A stretch of 7,919 bases of DNA from Pseudomonadota bacterium (GTDB lineage Bacteria; Pseudomonadota; Alphaproteobacteria; Azospirillales; Azospirillaceae): positions 1 through 7,919 of the forward strand of contig JAEZPL010000292.1 of NCBI GenBank assembly GCA_023413605.1. Direction: 5' to 3'. A program made the position numbers and the translations under genes. Shown here piece by piece: positions 1 to 7,333 of the stretch. Position 1 is the stretch's first letter. The number at the start of each line of letters is the position of its first letter. A model generated the notes under the pieces. It was not told where the DNA came from, made no database searches, and saw only the letters and a list, made by a program, of their open reading frames with translations.

Positions 1-458
1 GGCCAGACCTTCGCGCAGCCCCTTGATGATCGGGATGCCGCCGGCCACCGCCGCCTCGAAGGCGACGGTCAGGCCGTTGGCTTCGGCCTTACGGGCGATG
101 TCGGTGCCATGGACGGCCAGCAGGGCCTTGTTGGCGGTGACGACGTGCTTGCCGGCTTCCAGCGCGGTGGCGACGGTGTCGCGCGCCGGGCCTTCCGAGC
201 CGCCGATCAGTTCGACCACCAGATCGGCGCCGGCCTCCGCCGCCATGGCGACGGGATCGTCGAACCACCGGACGCGCGACAGATCGACGCCGCGGTCCTT
301 GCCCTTGGACCGCGCGCTGACCGCGACCACCTCGATCCGGCGACCGCAGCGCTGCTCGATCAGCGAACCTTGCGTCTCCAGCAGCTTCAGGACACCGGCA
401 CCGACCGTACCAAGGCCGGCGACGGCGATTTTCAGGGGGGCTTGCTGGGCGTTCGGCA

Positions 459-459
<1 letters not shown>
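1..459 (-). CDS. hom: Homoserine dehydrogenase, N-terminal part (runs off left edge)
   Basis: NAD(P)-dependent homoserine dehydrogenase reduces aspartate-4-semialdehyde to homoserine, the branch leading to threonine and methionine, in the cytoplasm. The 153 residues visible are the start of the protein. A Rossmann nucleotide-binding loop GLGTVG (residues 15-20) follows a beta strand at 9-14. VVELIGG at 81-87 and VVTANKALLA at 106-115 are family signatures, and FEAAVAGGIPII at 134-145 leads into the catalytic domain. The family is usually about 430 residues, so the rest of the catalytic domain and any C-terminal ACT domain lie outside the window. The start ATG overlaps the stop of the upstream aminotransferase as ATGA and has only a weak GAAAG upstream, which suggests translational coupling. 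The identification is firm; cofactor preference cannot be read from this fragment. Confidence 0.96.
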
Positions 460-1733
<1,274 letters not shown>

Positions 1734-1814
1734 GGACGCTCCGAAGCCTGTCCGGCCACGCCACGAACCCATACCAGCGGACCGGGACCATCTATCTACC
1801 GCCCCGCCTCAGCA

Positions 1815-1847
1815 GATGCGAGGCAAAATTCGCATCACGCGAATATA
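1815..1847 (-). promoter_or_regulatory. Overlapping dyads and possible -10 box upstream of alaC
   Basis: The 178-bp gap between the efflux gene and alaC holds two overlapping inverted repeats. ATTCGC (1828-1833) pairs with GCGAAT (1839-1844) across 5 bases; GATGCGA (1815-1821) pairs with TCGCATC (1830-1836) across 8 bases. They share the middle arm, so the site has three related arms in alternating orientation. On the minus strand a TATATT (1847 to 1842) that could serve as -10 overlaps the first dyad; I see no good -35. This fits an operator for an alaC-hom promoter with a leader of about 100 bases, but it is inferred from symmetry alone. Confidence 0.35.
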
Positions 1848-1911
1848 CGCCGCGGGTTGTCCCCTTGTTGTGTCCGGAATGGGCGTCCGAACGGGAAATC
1901 CCGGGCGGTGT

Positions 1912-3300
1912 TCAGGCACCGGTGCGGCCCCGGCCCTTGGGCTCGTTCCGGGGCTCGCCATTGGGCTCGTCGCCCGTCTGGTGCAGCACGACCTCGATCT
2001 CCTCGCCGCCGGCGCCGACCACCCCGGCCGGGTCCACCGCGACCTCCAGATCGCCCGGTGCAGGCATGGGTGCAGGCATGGGTGCAGACCTATCCGTCGG
2101 CACGCGCAGCAGCACGTAGGACAGCACCGCCCCCAGCGCCATGGCCGGCAGGATGACGTTCACGGCCGTGAAGGGATCAGGGAACAGCAGCGCCGCGATG
2201 GCGGAACCGGCCAGCCCGCCGCCGATCTGCATGAAGCCGATCAGCGCCGACGCCGCGCCGGCCATCCGCGGGAAGCCGGCCAGCGCGTCGCTGGTCGCGC
2301 CCGGCATCACCAGCGCGATGCCGAAGGCCCACACCGCCGTCGGACCCATGATCGTCGCGACGGAAGGCGGCAGAAGCCGCAGCCCGACCGCGAAGCCCAG
2401 CCCGCCCACGATCACGAAGCCAAGTCCGTAGGGGATCAGCCGCATGGCGTCCACACGGCGCAGCAGCCGCCCGCTCACCACCGCACCCAGCGTGTAGAAG
2501 CCGGTCTGCAGCAGCATGACGAAGCCGAATTCGGTCGGCGTCAGCCCGACCCGCTCGATCATCACAAAAGGCAGCAAGGCCGCCAGCGTGTAGAGCCCCC
2601 CCAGCGTCAGGCCCAGCACCAGCCCCGCGCTCATGAAGCGCCGGTCGACCAACAGGATGCCGTAGTTGCGCATCACCAGCCCCGGCCGGGCCAGATGCGG
2701 GCTGCGGTTCGCGTTCGTTTCCTTCGTGCCGAAGGCGAAGGCGGCCAGCACGATCAGCCCGTAGGCGGTCATCACCAGGAAGATGGCATGCCAGCCGACC
2801 GTGCCCAGGATCACGCCGCCCAGCGTCGGCGCCACCGCGGGGACGATGGCCAGCATCAGGCCGATCAGGTTCAGGATGCGCGCCGACTGCTGCCCGGTGA
2901 ACTGGTCGCGCACGATGGCGCGGGAAATCGCGACTCCCGCCGCGGCCCCAACGCCCTGCAGGGCCCGCCCGACCAACAGCACGTCAATGGAGTTGGACAG
3001 CGCCGCGACGATGCTGCCCACCGCATAGGTCACGAAGAACGCCAGGGCGACCGGCCGCCGTCCGAACGCGTCCGACAGCGGCCCGCAGGCGAGCTGGGAA
3101 AAGGCGAAGCCGAAGAAATAGACCGACAGGGTCAGCTTCAGCGCCGCCGGGGTGGTGTGAAATGCCTCCACCAGCATCGGCAGCGCGGGGGTGTAGAGCG
3201 CTAGGCTGAGCGGCCCCAGCGTGACGATCAGCGTTCCGATGATGGCCGTGCGCATCTCGGACATGGACGGCGCGGTCGCCGTCGTCTGGGCGGTCGTCAT
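1912..3300 (-). CDS. Bcr/CflA-family MFS drug efflux transporter
   Basis: Proton-driven major facilitator of the DHA1 drug:H+ antiporter group, inner membrane, 462 residues with about 12 hydrophobic segments between 17 and 400. Loop 2-3 carries motif A, GPLSDAFGRRPV (73-84). Helix 4 has GRALQGVGAAAG (111-122) with the conserved arginine R112, then SRAIVRD (126-132), as in Bcr/CflA proteins. The substrate cannot be read from the sequence. Its ATG overlaps the marR stop by 4 bp (ATGA), so the two are coupled and MarR very likely controls it. Met13 and Met16 are possible later starts, but the overlap favours 3300. After the last helix there is an unusual hydrophilic tail of about 60 residues (401-462) built partly from 4-residue repeats, not expected in this family, which normally ends soon after helix 12. 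No convincing terminator follows. Confidence 0.93.
   Translation of the reverse strand: MTTAQTTATAPSMSEMRTAIIGTLIVTLGPLSLALYTPALPMLVEAFHTTPAALKLTLSVYFFGFAFSQLACGPLSDAFGRRPVALAFFVTYAVGSIVAALSNSIDVLLVGRALQGVGAAAGVAISRAIVRDQFTGQQSARILNLIGLMLAIVPAVAPTLGGVILGTVGWHAIFLVMTAYGLIVLAAFAFGTKETNANRSPHLARPGLVMRNYGILLVDRRFMSAGLVLGLTLGGLYTLAALLPFVMIERVGLTPTEFGFVMLLQTGFYTLGAVVSGRLLRRVDAMRLIPYGLGFVIVGGLGFAVGLRLLPPSVATIMGPTAVWAFGIALVMPGATSDALAGFPRMAGAASALIGFMQIGGGLAGSAIAALLFPDPFTAVNVILPAMALGAVLSYVLLRVPTDRSAPMPAPMPAPGDLEVAVDPAGVVGAGGEEIEVVLHQTGDEPNGEPRNEPKGRGRTGA
1939..1974 (-). repeat. 12-bp imperfect tandem repeat in efflux-gene tail
   Basis: Three adjacent 12-base units each begin with gggctcg on the plus strand (1939, 1951, 1963). 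On the coding strand they encode xEPx units reading DEPN, GEPR, NEPK (residues 445-456 of the transporter). The unit length keeps the reading frame. Confidence 0.8.
2057..2087 (-). repeat. 12-bp perfect tandem repeat in efflux-gene tail
   Basis: Two exact copies of ggtgcaggcatg (2057-2068, 2069-2080) followed by 7 bases of a third. On the coding strand each unit encodes four residues, giving a PMPAPMPAP run at about residues 407-415 just after the last membrane helix. Slippage could change the copy number without breaking the frame. Confidence 0.85.
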
Positions 3301-3749
3301 GGGACGGCGCCTTCCCGCTCGTCGGCCAGCAGTCGGGTGCGCAGGCGGATCAGCAGGCCACGCATCTGCTCGACCTCTTCGGCCGAAAATTCCTCCAGAA
3401 CCGCTTCGCGCACCGTGCGGAACACGGTCAGGACGCGCTCCAGCAGCGGCTCGGCCTGCGGGGTCAGGCGGACGGTCTTGGCACGGCGGTCGGTCGGGTC
3501 CGTTTCCCGCACGATGTGGCCCAGCGCCTCCAGCCGGTCGAGGAAACCGACGAGCGTCATGGGCTCCACCCCCATGTGCCCCGCCAGCACCGCCTGACGC
3601 GAGCCCGGATGCCGGTTCACGTAGACAAGGGCGCGCGCCTCGCCCGCCGTCAGGCCAAGCTGCGCGTCGTCGAGGGCGCGGGCGAACCGTGCGCGCAGCA
3701 GCCGCGCGCTGGCGATCAGGACCAGTCCGAAGGGGGCGTCTTCCAGCAT
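3297..3749 (-). CDS. MarR-family transcriptional regulator
   Basis: Winged-helix DNA-binding repressor of 150 residues, the usual MarR length. N- and C-terminal helices (1-30 and 100-145) would form the dimer interface. A helix-turn-helix spans about 53-77 (QAVLAGHMGVEPMTLVGFLDRL), and the wing carries DPTDRRAKTVRLT (84-96), a strong family signature. The gene overlaps the efflux gene downstream by 4 bp, the classic local-repressor arrangement in which a ligand, often a phenolic or drug, releases repression. The start is fixed: the ATG at 3749 has an in-frame TAA two codons upstream. No proper ribosome binding site precedes it, and a -10-like TATTAT ends only 5 bases before the ATG, so the mRNA may be leaderless. 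The ligand is unknown. Confidence 0.93.
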   Translation of the reverse strand: MLEDAPFGLVLIASARLLRARFARALDDAQLGLTAGEARALVYVNRHPGSRQAVLAGHMGVEPMTLVGFLDRLEALGHIVRETDPTDRRAKTVRLTPQAEPLLERVLTVFRTVREAVLEEFSAEEVEQMRGLLIRLRTRLLADEREGAVP

Positions 3750-3784
3750 GCCTTATAATAAGGCCGCCTTAGATTTTCCGGCAA
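3750..3784 (-). promoter_or_regulatory. marR promoter with three alternating half-sites (putative operator)
   Basis: Immediately upstream of the marR ATG are three exact 6-base half-sites in alternating orientation: GCCTTA (3750-3755), TAAGGC (3759-3764) and GCCTTA (3766-3771). The first two form a dyad with a 3-base centre, the last two a dyad with a 1-base centre. On the minus strand TATTAT (3760 to 3755) lies inside the first dyad and TTGCCG (3784 to 3779) is 18 bases upstream, a plausible sigma-70 type promoter. A protein bound here would cover the -10 box and start codon. MarR autoregulation through such a site is common in the family; that this MarR binds here is inference. Confidence 0.6.
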
Positions 3785-3798
3785 TCCGACAGGATTGC
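3781..3798. promoter_or_regulatory. Second inverted repeat upstream of marR
   Basis: GCAATCC (3781-3787) and GGATTGC (3792-3798) are perfect 7-base arms around GACA. The left arm overlaps the putative -35 of marR. Its sequence differs from the GCCTTA half-sites, so it may bind another factor or be a small hairpin. Confidence 0.4.
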
Positions 3799-3914
3799 GC
3801 GGCAGGCATGCGCCCGGAGGGCCAGACGGGCTCACCGTGACACCCAAAGGGTGCGCCCAAAGGTCGCAGCATGAAATTCTGTTGCGACAGCACCACCACC
3901 GGACGTAGGTTTTC

Positions 3915-3937
3915 CACCCTTGCCGCAGCAGAGGGTG
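3915..3937 (-). other. Strong hairpin in the lipoprotein-marR gap
   Basis: The gap from 3750 to 4042 (293 bases) has no convincing gene. On the minus strand positions 3937-3915 read as arms CACCCT and AGGGTG with an inner TGC/GCA stem, one bulged C and a TGCG loop, which as RNA is a UNCG-type tetraloop closed by C-G. It would sit about 105 bases past the lipoprotein stop if transcription continued. No U-run follows, so it is not a standard intrinsic terminator. CACCCT recurs nearby at 3976 and 3999. Confidence 0.4.
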
Positions 3938-4042
3938 CCCCGTGGACCGTTTCGCCTCCGTCGCTTTTCGGCGTCACCCTGGCGAGGGCCGTCCTGCACC
4001 CTGGTTCCCCACGCCTCCGCTTTCGCTTGCGAACGCCCGCCC

Positions 4043-4414
4043 TCAGCTTTGCTTGCCGGGGACGAGGTTCGGCGGCGGTGGCACGTCGGTGGGCGTCGGC
4101 AACATCTTCTTGGCGGTGTCGCGGTCCTGGGCCAGGCGGTCAAGCTCCTCCTGGCGTTGGGCCTCGGTGCGAACGTCGGTGGGGCGCGGCGGCACGGTGC
4201 CCAGGTTCGGGTACTCCTTGTTCTCGCCCTTCAACCCGCGGATCAGCGTGGTGTCGTCCTTGACCGGCGGATCGTTGCCCAGGACGGCCCCCATCAGGCC
4301 GGTGTCCAGCACGCGATCGCTGCATGCGGACAGCGTCATCGCAACCAGCGCGGCGGCGGCCATCCCGACCAGCCCCGTGGTGGTGGTCAGACCCCGGCGG
4401 ATACCCTTTTCCAT
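4043..4414 (-). CDS. Small predicted lipoprotein, function unknown
   Basis: A 123-residue exported protein. The signal sequence has a basic start (K3, R6, R7), a hydrophobic core (about 12-27) and a lipobox LSAC ending at C31, so it should be lipidated at Cys31; the following Ser32 would be compatible with outer-membrane sorting by the E. coli rule. The mature part is hydrophilic: YPNLGTVPPRPTD (68-80), then a charged, probably helical stretch rich in E, R and Q (82-103, containing LAQDRDTAKK), then a Pro-rich end (105-120). From memory, a (F/Y)PNL-x-x-VP-x-RP block followed by a helix with DR recurs in alphaproteobacterial envelope and OmpA-like proteins; I cannot name a function. The start is the first Met before the signal; a GGGG lies 8 bases upstream. 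The gene is divergent from phaC. The same frame stays open far upstream through the phaC antisense strand, but that is a high-GC artefact. Confidence 0.82.
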   Translation of the reverse strand: MEKGIRRGLTTTTGLVGMAAAALVAMTLSACSDRVLDTGLMGAVLGNDPPVKDDTTLIRGLKGENKEYPNLGTVPPRPTDVRTEAQRQEELDRLAQDRDTAKKMLPTPTDVPPPPNLVPGKQS

Positions 4415-4476
4415 CCTGCGAACCCCATGTCCAAACCCATCGCGCCGCTTGAATGACGCATGGCGAAATGAAATCT

Positions 4477-4495
4477 TCATACGAGAGGTGTATGA
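4477..4495. promoter_or_regulatory. Inverted repeat in the lipoprotein/phaC divergent region
   Basis: TCATAC (4477-4482) and GTATGA (4490-4495) are perfect 6-base arms with a 7-base centre, in the AT-richer part of the 267-bp gap between the divergent genes. It lies 63 bases upstream of the lipoprotein start and about 190 upstream of phaC. A TATGAA on the minus strand (4481 to 4476) could be the lipoprotein -10. It could be a shared operator; the evidence is symmetry and position only. Confidence 0.35.
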
Positions 4496-4620
4496 CGGCC
4501 CTCGAAAGCGACGCCCCGTTCGGAATGCGGCCCTTTCGGACCATGAACCATCCGGGCCATGCTTCGCCGGGCCGGCACGGGGATCGAGAAGGAGCCCGAA
4601 CCGACCTCCCGCAGGCCTTG

Positions 4621-4673
4621 TATAAACCGCAGCCCGTCCCTCCAGAAGCTTAAACTCGCCTAAAGAAGAAGGA
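4621..4673 (+). promoter_or_regulatory. Possible phaC -10 box and clear ribosome binding site
   Basis: TATAAA at 4621-4626 is the best -10-like hexamer before phaC, but no recognisable -35 lies 16-18 bases upstream, so the promoter call is weak or depends on an activator or another sigma factor. The purine-rich GAAGAAGGA ending at 4673, 8 bases before the ATG at 4682, is a strong Shine-Dalgarno site and fixes the start. Confidence 0.45.
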
Positions 4674-4681
4674 CCGTACCA

Positions 4682-6481
4682 ATGGCCGAGAACCAGGCCC
4701 CTGACGTCAAGCTTCCCGATCCGGTCGAGATGTCGCGGGCAATGACCCGCATCGCCGAACAGAGCCAGCGGCTGGTCACCGAATTCCTGTCGCGGCAGGC
4801 GGCGGACGGCGTCGGCGCGAAGAATCCGGACCCGATGGGCGTCGGCCATGCCTTCCTGGAAATGACCACGCGCATGATGGCCGATCCGGCCAAGCTGATG
4901 AAGGCGCAGATGACGCTGTGGCAGGACTACCTGACCCTGTGGCAGCGCACCACCCAGCGCTTCTTCGGCCAGGAGGCGCAGCCGGTCATCGCCCCCGCCA
5001 AGGACGACCGCCGCTTCAAGGATTCGGCCTGGGACGAGAACACGCTGTTCGACTTCATCAAGCAGTCGTACCTGCTGAGCGCCCGGTGGATGCAGTCCAC
5101 CGTGAACGAGGTCGACGGGCTGGACGACCACACGGCCAAGAAGGTGGACTTCTACACCCGCCAGTTCGTGGACGCGATGGCGCCCTCCAACTTCGTCATG
5201 ACGAACCCGGAGGTGCTGCGCACGACCATCGAGACGGGCGGCGAGAACCTGGTGAAGGGCCTTGAGCACCTGCTGAAGGATCTGGAGCGCGGCAAGGGCG
5301 AACTGCGCATCTCCATGACCGACTACGACGCCTTCCAGGTCGGCAAGAACATCGCGGTCACGCCGGGCAAGGTCGTCTTCCAGACCAGCCTGATGCAGTT
5401 GATCCAGTACACGCCGACCACGCCGGAAGTGAACAAGCGGCCGCTGATGATCGTGCCGCCGTGGATCAACAAGTATTACATCCTCGACCTGCGCGAGAAG
5501 AACAGCTTCGTCAAGTGGGCGGTGGACCAGGGCCACACGGTCTTCGTCCTGTCCTGGGTGAACCCGGACGAGAAGCTGGCGCAGAAGGGCTTTGAGGACT
5601 ACATGTTCGAAGGCCCGATGGCGGCGCTGGACGCCATCGAGAAGATCACGGGCGAGAAGGACGTGAACGCCATCGGCTATTGCCTGGGCGGCACGCTGCT
5701 GGCCTCCACCCTTGCCTACATGGCGGCCAAGAAGGACGACCGCATCAAGTCGGCCACCTTCTTCACGACCATGCTGGACTTCACCGAGGCCGGCGAACTG
5801 TCCGTCTTCATCGACGAGGAGCAGCTGACCTTCATCGAGAGCCAGATGGCCGAGCAGGGCTATCTCGACGGCTCGAAGATGGCGACCACCTTCAACATGC
5901 TGCGCGCCAACGACCTGATCTGGTCGTTCGTCGTGAACAACTACTTGCTGGGCAAGGATCCGTTCCCGTTCGACCTGCTGTACTGGAACAGCGATTCGAC
6001 CCGCATGCCGGCGGCGATGCACAGCTTCTACCTGCGCAACATGTACCAGAAGAACCTGCTGGCCCAGCCCGGCGCGGTGACCCTGGGCGGCGTGCCGATC
6101 GACCTGGGCAAGGTGAAGACCCCGTCCTTCTTCCTGTCGGCGCGCGAGGACCACATCGCCCCGTGGAAGTCCACCTACATGGGCGCCAACCTGTTTACCG
6201 GCCCGGTGAAGTTCGTGCTGGCGGCTTCCGGCCACATCGCGGGCGTCGTCAACCCGCCGGCGGCCGAGAAGTACTGCTACTGGACCAACACCAAGCTGCC
6301 GAAGACCAGCGACGAGTGGCTGAAGTCCTCCGAACAGACCCCCGGCTCCTGGTGGCCGGAGTGGAACAAGTGGGTGTCCAAGTTCTCCGAAGGCAAGGTG
6401 CCGGCCCGCGATCCCAACAAGGGCGGCCTGCCCGTGCTTGAGGACGCGCCGGGATCGTACGCGAAGGTGCGGATCGTCTAA
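4682..6481 (+). CDS. phaC: Class I poly(3-hydroxyalkanoate) synthase
   Basis: Polymerises (R)-3-hydroxyacyl-CoA, mainly 3-hydroxybutyryl-CoA, into storage polyester at the granule surface in the cytoplasm. At 599 residues it has the normal class I length (Cupriavidus necator PhaC 589). The N-terminal domain (about 1-210) precedes an alpha/beta-hydrolase domain. The lipase-like box is GYCLGG (332-337) with nucleophile C334; D490 in AREDHIAPW (487-495) and H518 in SGHIAGVVNPP (516-526) complete the triad, and the 28-residue Asp-His spacing equals that of C. necator D480/H508. SWVNPDE (291-297) is also typical. It stands alone on the plus strand, without phaA, phaB, phaR or phasin genes, and ends in a strong terminator, so it is probably monocistronic. 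The start is set by a good ribosome binding site 8 bases upstream. Nothing is missing or disrupted. Confidence 0.98.
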   Translation: MAENQAPDVKLPDPVEMSRAMTRIAEQSQRLVTEFLSRQAADGVGAKNPDPMGVGHAFLEMTTRMMADPAKLMKAQMTLWQDYLTLWQRTTQRFFGQEAQPVIAPAKDDRRFKDSAWDENTLFDFIKQSYLLSARWMQSTVNEVDGLDDHTAKKVDFYTRQFVDAMAPSNFVMTNPEVLRTTIETGGENLVKGLEHLLKDLERGKGELRISMTDYDAFQVGKNIAVTPGKVVFQTSLMQLIQYTPTTPEVNKRPLMIVPPWINKYYILDLREKNSFVKWAVDQGHTVFVLSWVNPDEKLAQKGFEDYMFEGPMAALDAIEKITGEKDVNAIGYCLGGTLLASTLAYMAAKKDDRIKSATFFTTMLDFTEAGELSVFIDEEQLTFIESQMAEQGYLDGSKMATTFNMLRANDLIWSFVVNNYLLGKDPFPFDLLYWNSDSTRMPAAMHSFYLRNMYQKNLLAQPGAVTLGGVPIDLGKVKTPSFFLSAREDHIAPWKSTYMGANLFTGPVKFVLAASGHIAGVVNPPAAEKYCYWTNTKLPKTSDEWLKSSEQTPGSWWPEWNKWVSKFSEGKVPARDPNKGGLPVLEDAPGSYAKVRIV

Positions 6482-6506
6482 AGTTCCTCCGCAAGCCCGA
6501 ACGCAC

Positions 6507-6538
6507 AAAGGCCCCGGACAGTGTCCGGGGCCTTTTTT
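6507..6538 (+). terminator. Intrinsic terminator of phaC
   Basis: A perfect 13-bp stem (6507-6519 with 6523-6535), GC-rich in the middle, with a 3-base loop AGT, runs into TTT at 6536-6538, giving a six-T run from 6533. It starts 25 bases after the phaC stop and lies between convergent genes. On the opposite strand the hairpin is followed only by TTTGTG, so it may also slow ompA-side transcription, but less well. Confidence 0.93.
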
Positions 6539-6539
6539 C

Positions 6540-6557
6540 CTTCCCGCGAGCGGGAAG
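6540..6557. repeat. Inverted repeat between phaC terminator and ompA-like stop
   Basis: CTTCCCG (6540-6546) and CGGGAAG (6551-6557) form a perfect 7-bp stem with a CGAG loop, 8 bases past the stop of the minus-strand gene. In that direction it is followed by A residues, not T, so alone it is not an intrinsic terminator; with the adjacent phaC hairpin it may protect the 3' end of the ompA-like mRNA. Confidence 0.45.
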
Positions 6558-6564
6558 CCGTGCC

Positions 6565-7161
6565 TTACGACGACGGGGCGTTGGCGCCGCGCGGCAGGAT
6601 CTGGGCGCGACGGTTCGACGGCTCGCGAACGTTCGGGCCGGTCTGGACCAGGAGCTGGTTCTCGCCGACGCCTTCGGTCGTGATGCTGCCGGCCGGCATG
6701 CCCTTGGCGACCATGGCGCTCTTCACCGACTCAGCGCGGCGAACCGACAGGCGCTGGTTGTAGGCCGGCGAGCCCGACGTGTCGGTGTGGCCGATCACGT
6801 GGACGCGGACGTCCGCGCCACGGCCGATGGCCGCCACGGCATCGCTGATCACGCGGTCGGCGGCCGGGGTGATGTTGTACTTATCCCAGTCGAAGAACAC
6901 GAGATATTCGGTCTGGGCGCGAGCGGCCGGAGCCGGAGCCACGACAGGGGCCGCGGCCGGCGGGCACGGATAGCTGCCCTGATGGATGGCATAGCCGCCG
7001 CCAGCGGTGCGGACCGGCGTGTTGCCCCAGCCGATAACCGGGTTGCACCACTGAACGCCCGGCTCGACAGGAAGCGCCTGAGCCTGAGCACCGGACGACA
7101 TGCCGATGGCGATGACGGCGGCCGGAACGACGGCCATGGTTGCGCGGATAAAGCTTTTCAT
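6565..7161 (-). CDS. Short exported OmpA/Pal-like peptidoglycan-binding protein
   Basis: A 198-residue envelope protein. A signal peptide spans about 1-27, with likely cleavage after AQA (GAQA-QALP); there is no lipobox, so it should be soluble in the periplasm or held by other contacts. A linker (28-85) has two cysteines, C39 and C66, able to form a disulfide, and a Pro/Ala-rich run (67-81). The OmpA C-terminal domain is at 86-192: VFFDWDKYNITP (88-99), GHTDTSG (124-130), RLSVRRAESV (137-146) and NRRAQI (183-188). D127 and R142 are 15 apart, matching the Asp/Arg pair that binds diaminopimelate in OmpA. There is no beta-barrel domain. I chose the start at 7161, preceded by AGGGAG and GGAG; the frame is open back to 7221, but only this start gives a clean signal peptide. 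It converges on phaC. Confidence 0.93.
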   Translation of the reverse strand: MKSFIRATMAVVPAAVIAIGMSSGAQAQALPVEPGVQWCNPVIGWGNTPVRTAGGGYAIHQGSYPCPPAAAPVVAPAPAARAQTEYLVFFDWDKYNITPAADRVISDAVAAIGRGADVRVHVIGHTDTSGSPAYNQRLSVRRAESVKSAMVAKGMPAGSITTEGVGENQLLVQTGPNVREPSNRRAQILPRGANAPSS

Positions 7162-7200
7162 TCTCTCCACTCCCTTCGAGATCCTCTCCCTACCGCTTGT

Positions 7201-7243
7201 CTCGCGGAGGACGAATCGCACGAACGATAGGTCATTCCGCGAG
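7201..7243 (-). other. Stem-loop in the ompA-like leader
   Basis: CTCGCGGA (7201-7208) and TCCGCGAG (7236-7243) are perfect 8-base arms; inside the 27-base loop ATCG and CGAT can form a small inner stem on the minus strand around TTCGTG. It would lie about 40 bases upstream of the start codon, in the 5' leader if transcription starts upstream of 7243. It could affect mRNA stability or translation. Confidence 0.4.
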
Positions 7244-7333
7244 CATGCGAAGTGACAAATCGCGAAACATGTGGGGTGGATCCGTGTTCCGACATCCCCT
7301 CCTGAAGTCCTAACCGTTTCGCTTCGGCGTCAC

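Noticed and set aside
1890..1905. CGGGAAATCCCG as a terminator for the efflux gene
   Set aside because: Only 4-5 pairs with a 2-4 base loop and no T-run after it on the minus strand.
3753..3977. A 74-codon minus-strand frame in the gap upstream of marR
   Set aside because: No recognisable motif, poor start context, and it runs across the marR promoter half-sites and the dyad; more likely non-coding.
3942..4625. A 227-codon plus-strand frame over the lipoprotein gene and the phaC upstream region
   Set aside because: Antisense to the lipoprotein, no domain, ends before phaC without any coupling.
4043..6508. An 821-codon open frame on the minus strand covering all of phaC
   Set aside because: It is a high-GC antisense artefact: the strand opposite phaC shows R/H/L/V-rich low-information protein, and only the last 123 codons (from 4414) look like a real gene.
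7181..7221. Upstream start (7221) for the ompA-like gene
   Set aside because: It would place 20 charged residues before a clean signal peptide; the start at 7161 has better ribosome binding sequence.
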